In this document: in pieces, positions 24,281-36,301 of the stretch
How positions within the stretch are numbered: the first letter of the stretch is position 1
Layout: each line of letters starts with the position of its first letter
From: Zantedeschia hybrid cultivar
Taxonomy: Eukaryota > Streptophyta > Magnoliopsida > Alismatales > Araceae
Length of the DNA stretch: 64,000 bases
NCBI GenBank assembly: GCA_030544215.1
Contig: JARZZO010000016.1
Location: 61,731,501 to 61,795,500, forward strand
Reading direction: 5' to 3'
The notes under the pieces: model-generated
Seen by the model: only the letters and a program-made list of their open reading frames with translations
Told to the model about the DNA's origin: nothing
Databases searched by the model: none
Program-made: the position numbers and the translations under genes

Positions 24281-24933
24281 CCTCAGTTTCATGAGATGGC
24301 GAGAGTAAAGTCCGAAGCCTTTTTTGGAAAAATAAGACGGCAAGTGCTTAGTCCGAAACCTTTGCTCTGCTTTGTTGTAAAAAAGGTCGGTCGAGGGCTG
24401 ATGACAATCAACTTCCTCTTAGGCCGGGACCTCGTTACTGGTACCTTCGTCTCAAGCCGAGATTTCAGCGAAGGATGCCTTCGTCCTCGGTTACGAAGGG
24501 ACGAGTCTTCTGAATGTGTCAGGACTCTCGAAAAAAGGACGGAAAAGACGTCGAGCTTCCTGCCTGAACGGTCGTGTCGTGAGAAACACAGGACATGCGT
24601 CGCGCATCTGGCCATCTTGCCGAAAGCACAAAAAGATCTCGACCGTTAACAGTGATCACGCGGATCGCGGGTCACTTCGGCTCTCTGCCCAAGACTTTAC
24701 TTGGATCGCCGCCTCTTTTGTTTTTGGCACGAGGATCGGGACACGTGGCGAGGATCCGTGTGGATAGCCGAAGGGTCAGGCTGCTCTCGGCCGTTGATTA
24801 CCTTATCTCGATCTTGCAGCCCGCCCGTCATCATGCCGAAGGACGGGACACGTGTCATGCATCCGAGCAGAGCGGCGCCGAAGAGGGGGAAGATCTCGGC
24901 CGTTGATCCGGCGCGGAACGCCTTCAATCTTCC

Positions 24934-24941
24934 CTATAAAT
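24934..24941 (+). promoter_or_regulatory. TATA box of the antisense gene of element I
   Basis: TATAAATA on the plus strand, about 270 bp upstream of the first ATG of the antisense gene and outside the LTR. It suggests the antisense gene has its own promoter. Confidence 0.55.
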
Positions 24942-25208
24942 AGGAACCCCTCTCCCCCTGGGTACTGTTCCGCTTTCTTCTTCCTCTGGCGCCTGTGCTT
25001 CCCTGCGATCCGCTCCCAAGTTTCTTGCTTTCGCCGGCGGAGAACGAGCCATCGAGGTCGTGCGAGGGTGTTCTGTCCGTCGCCGGGGAGCTTCTTGTTG
25101 TTTGGAAGCGTCGCCGGGGAAGTTTCCGTAGTCGGAGAGGCTATTAGCAATCGGGGAGATTTTCTTTGAGGGTAAGCCTCAATTCTCTTTCTCCACTCTA
25201 TTTGATAC

Positions 25209-27753
25209 ATGTCCAGTAGCTCCACCTCGGTCGAAAGTAGCTTTTCGGCCGAGGGAGATTCTTCCTACTCCTCGACCAGATTTCCCGAGTCTTCCTTGTC
25301 ATCTCCTTTTCCCTCCGCTTCCTTTGCTTCTGCCACGACGGAAGAGGCTGAGATGTCTCAAGCTGAGGAAGCCGAGGCGGTCCCGGCTATTGCCGAACCT
25401 TCTACTTCTGGCCGTCGTCCGGCCGAGACTGTTTCTGATGTGATTAGTCTCCTCAATGACGATACCGTTAAAGCCATCGCTTCCTACTATCAGTTTCCAT
25501 CTTAGATGATTCCTATTCGGCCCGGGAAGAACACTAGGGCCAACTCTGTCCGACCGGGCTGCTTTTCTATCTATGAGCAGAGCTTCCGAGCGGGCTTTCG
25601 TCTTCCCCTTCCTTCCTTTGTTATTAACCTTTGAGCTTTTATGGAGTAGCCCCGTCCCAATTCTTTCCGAATTCTTGGCGGACAATCTACGCCTTCTTGG
25701 CTGTGTACGCTTATATTGGGGCCACCCCTTCGGTAAACGTCTTCCGCTATCTTTTCAAGATTCAATCGCAGGGGAAATCTGATTGGTTTTGCTTTGTTCC
25801 CCGCTTCGGCCGGGGTATCTTTACCGGGAAGCCCTTGTCCATTCATCATTGGAAGAAGGGCTTCCTCTTTGTTTCTCTCCTGGAGGAGGAGAAGAGCGTA
25901 TGACCCTTCCCTACTAAATGGGCACCTCTTGCCGAAGGCCTCTCCGATCCGCCTTCTCTCAAACTTGAGCAGCTCGACATCGTGCACCTCCTGGAAGCCG
26001 ATGCTCCGTATGATATTGCGGAGCTTTTCGAGGACGAGGAGAGGCTTGTACAGATGGGAGCTTGGTCGGATCCGACGACCTCTCCTCCTCGAGTCTCCGC
26101 TTATCTTCCTCTTGAAGATATTTCGGGAGGGGCCGAGGGAGCTGTTGCAGTCGAGTCTCCGGCCGAAGCTCTTCCGACCGAAGCTCTTCCGACCGAAGAG
26201 GGCGCGGAACCCTCGGCCGAGGCTAAGTCGGTCTTGAGTCGAAGGAAGTTGTATGTTTTAAATTGTTGCTAACCTTCTTTCTTTTTGCCCGCAGAGATGA
26301 CTAGACTTCAGGGAGTACTCAGCCGACTCTCCAAGCAATCCGGTCAATCTCGACCGTCCCAGCCGCAGGCGGCGGAAGAAGGGGCGGCCAAAGGAGCTGC
26401 GGTCCCGAGTGCTCGTGCCACAAGGCAGACGGCGGCCTCGGTTGAAGGTCGTGCTGTTGCTGCTGCTGCGCTCGAGAGAGAGCGACAGAAGGGGAAATCG
26501 GTCGCCCGAGGGAGCGGCCGACCCGCAAAGAGGGGCTGGGCGGATGAACTCGGCGAGAAGGAGTCCGCCCCTGCGGCTAAGAGGCCGGTCGCAGCGCGCG
26601 GTGCTCCACTCTCGACGCCCCCAGAACCGCAGAGGGGCGACTCTCCTTCGGCTACTGGGGCCGAGACAGAGGGTCTTTCATTTCCCTTCGGGGCAGCCGA
26701 GACTCACATGTCCCGAGAGTACGGGCATGAGCCCTGGCATCCGGACGTGGGGGTCTTCGCGTACGGGAGTCTGGAAGACAGCCAGACGTGCCTGCGCCTC
26801 GTCCGCGGCTGGACCCTGCCGATGGCCCAGGATGAGATCAGGGAGCTTCCTTCAGAAGTTTTAGCTTCCCAGTGCGTTCGGCATGTTGTCCAGGTAAAAA
26901 GTCCTTGTCCTTATCTTTGTTCATTGTTTCCTTCTTTTGTCTCGGGCTTATCTCTTCTTGTTTGTAGGCTGCGGTCCTGTGCGGAGCCATGGCTCACCGC
27001 CAGGCCACCATTCAGCAGAAGCTCTTGGATATCGACCGAGCTTCGGATCAGCTGGCTTCGGGCAAAGTAGCCGTGGTGCAGCGCGATCTAGGGGCGAACG
27101 TTGATGTTCTCCTCGGAGCTAATGCTCGGATGCGGGCCGAGCTGAGAGAGCAGAAGGAGGTGATCCGCATCACCTCTGAGGCTAAGATAAAGGCCGAGCA
27201 GGAGAGGGAGAAGGCCGAGAAAGAACTGGAGAAGGCCCGAGCCAAAATAGCGCTTCTCAAGGCCGAGACCGTGCTTCTTAAGGCCGAGATCCAGGACAAG
27301 GCCGAGGAGCGCGATACGTTGCGTCTCCGCCACGCCGAGGAGGTCTCGGCTCTGAAGGCGGATCTAGAGGCCAAGGCTAAGGAAGCCGAAGACGCTGCTT
27401 GCACGGCCGTGGCAAGCTATGAGGCCGGCCCAGATTATGCCGAGGAGATAATGGAGGCTCGGATCCAGGACGCCTCGTTCGTGTTTGCTTTGGGACTGGC
27501 CATTGCGCAGAAGGTGTGTCCGGCCACGGACTTGACCGGCATCGGCTACCCCACGGACGAGGAGGGCGACAAGCTTCTGGCTTGGTGGGCAAAGCTCAAG
27601 GCCGAAAGTGCTCCGGCTCCTGCGGAGGGCGTTGCGGCCATTCCGGCTCCTGCTGAGGGCGGTGCGGACATTCCAGTTCCAGTTGAAGCTTCCCCTCTGG
27701 TATCTCCCGGCCAAGTTCTTGTTGATGTAGACGACGATGATGCCGAAAGCTAG
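25209..27753 (+). pseudogene. Antisense accessory gene of element I, Transposase_28-like (broken)
   Basis: A gene-like unit opposite to gag-pol. The first part is serine- and acid-rich (25209-25505). The middle (about 25508-25900) resembles the plant 'putative gypsy type transposon' domain (Pfam Transposase_28), with GFRLPLPSFVINL, NSWRTIYAFLAVY and PSVNVFRYLF, but is split by stops and a frameshift near 25630. The C-terminal part (26297-27753) is Ala/Glu-rich and ends in a long coiled coil (about 27120-27400). An intron at 26894-26967 (GTAAAA...TTGTAG, 74 bp) joins two frames in phase. A shorter candidate intron at 26251-26294 is below usual plant size. Function is unknown; Tat relatives such as Grande carry similar antisense genes. 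Confidence 0.75.
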
Positions 27754-27924
27754 CACGGGGGCTTGTCTCGGCTTTTTTGTATTGTTGTTTTGAAAGGCTG
27801 CGGCCAGGAGTATGGCCGATTTTGTACTTGTTCATATATATATGAAAAGTATTTTGTTTCTACTCATATCTCTGTGTTCTGAATGAATGACCGAGTTTGG
27901 CTTTCCTTGTGGTCGAGGCCATGT

Positions 27925-28543
27925 TGCTTCCGATACGGTTCTTATGGCCGAAGCTACTTCCGGTACGGATTATATGGACTTGGAGAACCAAGCCACTCCC
28001 GATATGGTTTGCATGGCCGAAGCCACTCCCGGTACGGTTTTCACGGACTTAGAGAATAATGCCGCTCCTGATACGGTTTGCATGGCCGAAGCCACTCCCG
28101 GTACGGTTTACACGGACTTAGAAAACCATGCCGCTCTCGATACGGTTTACATGGCCGAAGCCACTCCCGGTACGGTTTACACGGACTTAGAAAACCATCC
28201 CGCTCCCGATACGGTTTGCATGGCCGAAGCCACTCCCGGTACGGTTTACACGGACTTAGAAAACCATGCCGCTCCCGATACGGTTTGCATGGCCGAAGCC
28301 ACTCCCGGTACGGTTTACACGGACTTAGAAAACCATGCCGCTCTCGCTACGGTTTGCATGGCCGAAACCACTCCCGGTACGGTTTACACGGACTTAGAAA
28401 ACCATGCCGCTCCCGATACGGTTTGCATGGCCGAAGCCACTCTCGGTACGGTTTACACGGACTTAGAAAACCATGCCGCTCCCGATACAGTTTGCATGGC
28501 CGAAGCCACTCCCGGTACGGTTTACACGGACTTAAGAGAATAA
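27925..28543. repeat. Tandem array, 69-bp unit, about nine copies
   Basis: Unit of the form gatacggtttgcatggccga ... ggacttagaaaaccatgccg. The period is exactly 69 bp (23 codons), so one plus-strand frame stays open and would read repeats of CMAEATPGTVYTDLENHAAP. Outer copies have diverged more. It sits between the integrase end and the antisense gene; such arrays are common in this part of Tat/Ogre elements. I see no start signal, so coding is doubtful. Confidence 0.95.
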
Positions 28544-29566
28544 TGCCGGACATGATATTTCAAAAAAGAATTTTATTCATGCCTTCCGGCTAAATTCCGG
28601 GGGAAATAACTTACATGAAATAACGCCGAAGGCGTTCCACATTGCATGTACGAGGGAGAGGTTGGCCCGAAAGGGTTTCCAACCGATAAGCCCCTCGTCG
28701 GATTACTTCTCTTATGCGATAAGGACCTTCTCAGTTGGGAGAATGCTTCCCCGCGGCTTCGGTTCCTTGGATGCGTGAGTATTCCTCAATACGAGGCTCC
28801 CGGCTTCAAAGCTTCGGGGCTTCACTCGAGTGTTGTGGTATCTGGCCATGCGCTGCTGATAAGCCGCCAGCCGAATGCGAGCTTGATCCCTTGTTTCTTC
28901 TATAAGATCTAGATGATCTTTCAGGACTTCCTCATTGGTCTCCAGATTATGAGTGAGAACTCTCGGCGAGGGAAGGCTGACTTCGATAGGAATGACGGCT
29001 TCTACCCCATAAGCCATGCGGAACGGGGTTTCGCCAGTTGGGGTTCGGCTTGTAGTCCGATAAGCCCATAGAACGCTTGGCAGCTCTTCCACCCATCGGC
29101 CCTTGGCATGGCCGAGGCGAGTCTTCAATCCTTGTAGTAGACTTTGGTTAGTGACCTCGACTTGGCCATTTGTCCGAGGGTATGCTACCGACGCGAATTT
29201 GTGGAGGATGCCAAAACTGGCGCAGTTGTCCTTGAACCGATGACTGTCGAATTGTTTGCCGTTGTCTGAGATAATGGCCTGAGGGATGCCGTATCGGCAA
29301 ATAATAGACTTCCATACAAAGTTCCATGCGTTGCTATCGGTTATGGATGCGAGAGGTTCGGCTTCTACCCATTTGGTAAAATAGTCCACCGCCACAATAA
29401 GGAACTTCCTCTGGCCAGTGGCCACGGGAAAGGGCCTCAAGAGGTCAATTCCCCACTGGGCGAAAGGCCAGGGATCTGATAGAGGAGTTGAACCTTTGGC
29501 ATTGATCGCAGCGGCGGACGAGGGCGATCGCGTCCTCTCGGAGCGTCGGCCACCAGTATCCCTGCC
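28544..29566 (-). pseudogene. Integrase of element I (broken)
   Basis: The main frame, 29440-28712, holds the DDE core: Asp in AVDYFTKWVEAE, Asp in ISDNGKQF and Glu in NGQVEVTNQ. The PRTNGQVE and AYRTTSRTPTGETPFRMAYG blocks are also present. The N-terminal zinc-binding part (29440-29640) is shifted out of frame. At the C-terminus a frameshift near 28755 and a stop replacing a Trp in the usual PNWEGPY block end the frame, although homologous codons continue to about 28620. Confidence 0.9.
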
Positions 29567-31621
29567 TTAAGAGTTTATGAGCCAAGGCCCTTCCTCCGGC
29601 GTGTGCTCGCAGACCCCTTCATGTACCTCCCGAAGTTCATAATCAGCTTCGGCCGGGCCGAGGCATCGCAAGAGTGGTCGGCCGAAGGATTTTTTATATA
29701 ATAGCCCGCCCAGGAGGAGGAAGTGGGAAGAGCGCCGTCGAGCGTGTCTTGCTTCCTTTGGATCGGACGGGACTTCTCCTTGAAGGAGGAAAGTGACTAG
29801 GGGAGTCATCCAGGTCTCTGCTTCGGATTCAGTTACTTGCATGACCTCGGATTCCTCGAGGCTTGGCTCGGCCAGTTCTTCTACGAGGATCGTTCGGCCT
29901 CCTCCCCCGTCTTGAGTCGACGCTAGCCGGAAAAGAGCATCGGCTCTAGCGTTTTCGGCCCGAGGGATTCGCACAATCTCGTAAGAATTGAACTGAGCAA
30001 GAATCTTGCGAGTTACCTGGAGATATGACGCATTATTGCATCCCGTGCCTCGTACTCCCCGGTAATGTGACTGACGATTAGCTGAGAGTTGCCGAATGCC
30101 TTTATGTTCTACGCGCCGAGCTTTCTAGCGGCCCGAAGGCCGGAGATGAGGGCTTCGTATTCGGCGGCATTATTAGTAGTGGGAAAGGAGAAGCGCAGCG
30201 CATACTCCGTGAAGACCCCTTTTGGAGACGCCAGGATCCATCCGGCGCCGCTACCCATAGAACATGCGGACCCATCGACATAGAGTTGCCATTCATCCGC
30301 TGAAGGTGGAGAAACCGAAGCGCTTTCGGCCTCGGGTGTAGTCATGACGTCCGGCCGAGTGGCCGAGGAAGCTTCGGGTGTGAGCTCGGTGATGAAATCA
30401 GCCAAAGCTTGAGCTTTTATTGCTGTCCGTGGCTCGTAAGAGATATCGAACTCTCCCAGTTCGATTGCCCATTTTGCCAGCCTACCAGATACCTCTGGCC
30501 GGGAGAGGACTTGCCTCAATGGCTGATCGGTGAAGACCTTTATTGAATGAGCAAGGAAGTAAGGACGGAGCCTTCTCGCGGACGAGACGAGTGCTAAAGC
30601 TAGTTTCTCAAGAGCAAGGTACCGAAGCTCTGCTCCTTGGAGGACTCGGCTTATATAGTAGACAGACTTCTGAATATCGTCTTGCTCCCGGACGAGGACG
30701 GCACTGACGGCTGTCTCGGATACTGCGAGGTAGAGAAACAACGGCTCTCCATGGACCGGTTTAGACAGGACGGGAATATTGGAGAGATAGACCTTCAGCT
30801 GCTCGAAGGCCGATTGACACTCGTAAGTCCAGGAAAAGCTATTGGTCTTCTTCAATAGTTTGAAGAAAGGAAAGCAGTAATCCGCCGCCCTTGACATGAA
30901 GCGGCTTAAGGCGGCAATCCTTCCGTTTAACTTTTGGACCTCTCGGATGTTGGCCGGAGGGTGCATTTGAATGATAGCCGAGACCTTCGTGGGATTAGCT
31001 TCAACCCCTCGGCGAGTGACCATATAGCCGAGAAACTTTCCGGAGGCCACGCCAAAGGCGCACTTGGCCGGATTTAGCTTCATTTTATATTTGCGCAGAG
31101 CAGAGAATGTCTCGGCCAACTTGATCAGATGGTCTGCAGCGACGTGGCTTTTCACCAGCATGTCGTCGATGTAGACTTCCATGTTGCGGCCGAGCTGTGG
31201 AGCAAATATTCTGTTGATGAGGCGTTGATACGTTGCTCCGGCATTCTTCAGGCCGAAGGGCAGCCGGGTATAGCAGTATAGACCGAGATCAGTCGTGAAG
31301 CTGGTCTTGCTTTCATCCTCCGGATGCATTCGGATCTGATGGTAGCCTGAGTAGGCGTCGAGGAAGCTAAGTAGCTCGTGGCCGGAGGTTGCGTCCACCA
31401 CTTGATCTATCCGAGGCAGCGGGAAGCTATCCATCGGACATGTTTTGTTGAGGTTGGTGAAGTCCACACACATCCGCCACTTGCCATCTTTCTTGGGCAC
31501 CATCACCACATTGGTGATCCAGTCGAGATGGTGTACCTCTCGGAGATTCCCCGCGTCCAGCCCCTTTTGTACTTCGGTTTGGATGGCCGCCCTCCTCTCT
31601 TGATTGAAGGTGCGCCGCTTC
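29567..31621 (-). pseudogene. Reverse transcriptase and dual RNase H of element I (3' part of pol)
   Basis: The frame 31509-30109 carries RT motifs (MVPKKDGKWRMCVDFTNLNK, LDAYSGYHQI, LPFGLKNAGATYQR and the catalytic YIDDMLVKS). RT-linked RNase H follows, then an archaeal-type RNase H (QLYVDGSACSMGSGAGWILA, NNAAEYEALISGL). A frameshift near 30109 separates the end of the second RNase H from 29567-29974. The sequence is interrupted at 31621/46092 by element II just upstream of the RT core; the frame continues on the far side. Confidence 0.93.
31617..31621. repeat. Target duplication of element II (left)
   Basis: gcttc, repeated at 46092-46096. Removing element II and one copy restores an open RT frame for element I. 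Confidence 0.9.
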
Positions 31622-32942
31622 TGTGAGTGCTTAAAATGGGTGTGTGATTATCATGAAAAATCTATGTTGTTTAAGTGCAAAATAAACCTATTAAAAGGAA
31701 ACTAAGTGAAGTGATCGCCAGAAACTTTTGACTTAAAAGTTTCAAAAGAAAGAGTTTGATCGCCTACCTGTTTGAACGTAGGAGATGTTGAGCTCTTGGT
31801 TCCCCCTCTTCAGCCGGCTGAAGAAAGAGAGCCCTTTCTTGTCTTTGTTCTTGCTTTGATTGCTGTTGAGTTTTGAGGATCGTCCAGAATCTTTGTTGCT
31901 TGTTTTCCTCCCCTTTGATTCTTTGCAAGAAAATAAAAAGAGAAATGAAGAAACAATGAGAACTTAAGCAAAAGTAGTATCCATTCTAAACAGAATTTTT
32001 AACATGCAACTAAACAGAAAACTCACTTGTTGGGATGGTCTTCGAAACCCCTTTAAATTGGTTTTGAAAAGTGATGCTAGTGTTGTGTGTGTTGCATGGA
32101 GTGATGTGATGAAAAATGTAAGATTAATAGGAATGAAGATGTGGATATGAAAAGAATTCAGAAATGAATTGAAAGACTTATGCCGAATGGATAAAGAATG
32201 GAAAGCTTTGATCTTGAATGGATGTCAACAGCACTTCAGTTCTTCAGCGCTTGGACGTCGTTGCTTCGATCTTCAATTCGATATCGCTTCAATCATTAAC
32301 TAATCACTCACTCTGTCACCCATTCAAGAGGAGGATATTTATAGACTTTTTCTGCGTTCGCGGATTTACATGGAGAAATTTGAGATTTATCCATCTTAAC
32401 CAACAGATAAATACAGATTAATTCATCTTTATCTGTAATTATCTAAAATGCGTCGTCCATGAAAGATACCTTTAGACTGATCAGGATAAAGATAAACATC
32501 CGGAAGAAACTTATCTTTATTTGTAATTAGCTAAAACGCGTCGCTACTGGTAGACGTCTTTTACATTAATTAAGATAAGGATAAACATCCGGAAGAGAAG
32601 TAGAAACAACTTAGGAAACCTAAAACGCGTCGTGACTAGCAGACGTTTTTTATCTAATTAATCAATTAATTAAAATTCAAATTTAAACGTTAAAATAAGA
32701 ATAAACTCTAAACGGCGTCTACACATCGACGTCTTTTAGAATTCTTCATATTTTAACTGAAATTTGAGTTAAAATCAATTTAATTAATTAACTTAAATAT
32801 GTCTATTTGACCCGACACTATTTAGATAATTAACTCAAAAGATCAATAAAAATTAACCAATGATTAAATATCAGACCATTCTGAGGCATTATTATATGAT
32901 ATGAAATTTACTCAAAATGATGTCAAAATTAGCGTGTCTACA
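31622..32942 (-). repeat. 3' LTR of element II (1321 bp)
   Basis: Starts tgtgagtgcttaaaatggg and ends ttagcgtgtctaca. It matches the solo LTR 37695-39004 along its whole length. It contains four inverted repeats at 32443, 32531, 32620 and 32708, plus the agccggctgaagaaagagag stretch. Confidence 0.95.
32443..32739. repeat. Array of four 32-34-bp inverted repeats in the element II LTR
   Basis: Units read ctaaaacgcgtc, about ten bases, then gacgycttttag. Starts are 88, 89 and 88 bp apart. Between them lie ataaggataaacatccggaa-like stretches that themselves pair as gataa/ttatc. Confidence 0.85.
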
Positions 32943-35330
32943 GCTGCCTCACCTTGTCATCGTTTTTGCAAGGGAGTGAAATGAAATAGAATGTACTGAA
33001 AAGGTGATGCCAAGGTGTGATGAGACACGCTCTTAACATCACATGATTAGAAGTTTTCTCAAAATCATCGATGAAGATAGTTCAAGGAGATCAATGGAAT
33101 CAATCCTGTCTGGATAAGGTAGACAAGGAAACAAAATAAGGTCGATCAACCTCCACGGAGTGGGAAGTACCCCAAGTCATAGACACTGTAGGTTTCATCA
33201 TGGGGAGCGGTTGCCAGCCAATGTGGACGTGTTGCAGCCATGATGGATCTTAAAAGAAAACAAGAAATACTAAATTAAAGAGTCCAATAAAGGATAGAAT
33301 TCCAATGATATCTTCAAGCGAACCTCAAAGATAATCAAGATACTCAATTCGGAATGGAATATTTCATATCATGTTGGGATTATTTGATTTAATGGTCTGA
33401 AACTTAATCAGTAATTAATCCTTATCACAGTGATTTCAAAATCCTCTATGATGCATGCTGGGCTAAAAGAAAAATATAAAGTCAAATAAAATATAAATTA
33501 ATCAAGATAATATTGTTAAATTGTCATTAATGAGTCAAGATACCAATTCTTGTAATTCAGTGCTAAGTCGAAGCTCGTTTATCCACGCACCGTTTCACAA
33601 AAGTGGAACCATCGTCCCCACTAATTAACAATCCAACGGCCTATCCGTACGATTAAGAATTCTCTGGAATTATCACTATTTTTGTTGTAGGGGAACTCAA
33701 ATTCCAGTTTCATCAAAACCACAAGGTCCTTTGACATACTCTAATAAATACTTAACATATAGTAATGCAAATGAAATACATGAAATAATACAAGGGTAGA
33801 AATAACCGTCTTTTTAGCCACGGTCGAGACTTCATGAACTCCCTAATGGGATCTTCTCGATATTTCCAGTTTCATTTGGGTTTTTTTTTAATTTTCCTGT
33901 ACTCAAAATTCATCAGTAACTTCAAACAAGTGTTTGACCTAACATTAAAATATGGAATTTCGGGAAAATGACAGAAAGCTTGAAATGCGTCGTGTCGCGC
34001 CGACGCCCTTTAACTGTCTAAAATGCGGCGGTGTCCCACAACGTCTTTTAAGTCGCAGAAACAGGTTCTGGCTGTTCTCTACTCGGATTTCAACTCTCTT
34101 CATGCCTTGTGTCCTGTATATGACTTGATCAAACAGGTTAAGCATCTATTCAGGCTTAGCCCCTTGCCTGGTTAAGTAACCGACTACTTGATCCTATCTT
34201 TGGTAGAAGGGTCAAGGGGCATGGCTTTTATTAACAAAGGTAATCGTACTGTAAGCAAATATGCAACATACAAGCAAACAGATGCTTACTGAAAATAAAA
34301 GGAATGAAGCATTCTAGATGCAACCAGCAAATGCTAATTGAAATGTTTTTGTTGTTTTGAAATATTCATCTTTGTTTGGGTTTTGAAATATGTTTTTTTT
34401 TTTTTTGAAATATGTATTTTTTTTTGAATTTTAGGATATGTATTTTTTTTGGATTTTGAAGTATGTATTTTTTTTGATTTTGACATATGTATTTTTTTGG
34501 ACTTTTGAAATATGATGTGAACTAAAAGACCAGCATGGTACTTAGATCAAAAGATCATATTCATTTATTAACTTAATTCCCAAATTGTTCTTTAAAAATT
34601 TAACTTAAACTCATTGTGCTTGAACTTGTGTTTCCATTCGTGATCCCATTTGATGATTCGACCTTCAGTCAATCTAAGCCATTCCTTAAGTTTGGAGTAC
34701 GCCTCTTTAGAAAGAAAGGCAGAATAGGTTTATAAAGCCCATGAGAAGGTTCCGGAGACCTAAAAAGATGTTCCTTTCCTACCCTAATATCTGTTGGGGT
34801 TCGGTCATTTTCTTTCCGGGGTATTTATCGACCTTGCGTTTCCTTTCATTTGATTTTGTGGCCTTGATGTAACGTTTGTAGTGTAATGACCTTTTGATTT
34901 GACGTTTGGCTTTTGTCTTTTGCTTTGCTTTTCTTTTCTTTTCTTTGAGACGGATCTCCCCCTTTTTTTTATGACGGCCTCCTACTAAGATGGCGGGTAT
35001 TCTTGGTAGTCTATTCTAAGCCTCGTTCCGACATCATGGGCCGAGTGTAAAAAATAGAATTTTGTTTTAAAACGAATGATTTGTACCTTACACTTTCAGT
35101 CAAGTTTTCGGTATTCCTTAGGACTTGGCATCTCTTGTTACTCACGAATCAAACGTGCCAGCGTGTGTAGTATTGCGTTTGAAGTTAAATTATCCAGACT
35201 AATAAGGGAATTTGAGTTTATTAATTTTTTAGATTCCACTGGTCTTTGTACTATGCTGATCGACTCTTTAACCTAAGGGTAGTATTTCTTAAGATGTAAA
35301 CCGTTCCAGGGGTGAGTTAGCTTTTCTCCT
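32943..35330 (-). other. 3' non-coding region of element II
   Basis: No open gene on either strand. It includes gcgtc inverted repeats near 33985-34050 like those of the LTR, a ttttttttgaaatatgtatt repeat patch (34380-34510), and a weak purine tract against the 3' LTR (minus strand, acaaggtgaggcagc). Such long untranslated 3' regions are usual in Ogre-type elements. Confidence 0.6.
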
Positions 35331-36301
35331 TATGCATTGACAAGACGATAAGCGTTACCAAGAAAAGCATGTGATATGACATAAGGTCCTTCCCAGTTGG
35401 GTTGGAGCTTAGAACGTGGACCACCAGGTTTTACAAAAATTCTTTTGACGACCATTTCACCGACTTTGAACTTACGTTCAATGACTTTCTTTTGATAAAA
35501 ACGTGCGAGTCTATTTTAATAAACTTTTGCATGATTAACGGCTGACTATCTTCTCTCGTCTAAGAGTTTCAATTGAGCAAGGAGTGCTGAACGGTGTTCA
35601 TCAATGGAAAATTCCTTATTCAATTGTACTCTTAATGACGGTATAAGGATCTCGTATGGAACTACCACCTCCATTCCAAATGTTAAGGAATAAGGAGTTT
35701 GCGCAGTGGGCGTGCGGATTGAAGTTCGGTAGGCCCATAGAGCCTCAACCAATTTTTCTGGCCAGTCTGCGAATTTGTTAGATTTGCACGTCTTTTTGAT
35801 GTTTTTTATCAAAGTTTTGTTAGTTGCCTCTGCTTGGGCATTGCCTTGCGGCTAATAAGGAGAGGAATGATGCAATGCAATTCTATACCTGTTGCAGAGA
35901 TCTTTCAATTCTTGTGACACGAACTGCGGTCCGTTGTCAGTGACGATAGTGCTTGGAATTTCAAATCGGGTGATGATGTTCTTCATAATGAACTTGCAGA
36001 CGGTTGATGCTTTGATTTCCGTGTATGTTTCAACTTCCGCCCACTTGGTGAAGTATTCCGTTGCCGTGAGGATGAAAGACTTTTGCTTGATGCCGGAATC
36101 AGGATTGCCAAGAGGTCCAATGATATCGAAAGCCCACATGGAGAAAGGCCATGGGGAGGAAACATGATGGAGTGAAGATGCAGGAGAATGAATTTTGTCG
36201 GCGTGAAGTTGACACTTAGCACACCTACGGACATATCCTACACAGTCTTCTTCCATGGTTGAACAATAAAATCCTTGTCTAATGATCTTCTTTGCTAGCA
36301 T
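35331..36301 (-). pseudogene. Integrase of element II (broken)
   Basis: Two open pieces, 36301-35852 and 35812-35546. The first has the end of the zinc-binding domain (CAKCQLHADKIH), the first Asp (WAFDIIGPL) and the second Asp (IVTDNGPQFVS). The second follows an in-frame TAG near 35855 and carries the Glu-containing AEATNKTLIKN and AYRTSIRTPTAQTPYSLTFG. The C-terminal block (FKVGEMVVKRIFVKPGG..., about 35480-35331) lies beyond another stop. Confidence 0.9.

Noticed and set aside
27887..28543. A 218-residue repeat protein from the 69-bp array
   Set aside because: No promoter or start context and the array is typical non-coding tandem DNA of this element type. Kept as a repeat, with coding left as a question.
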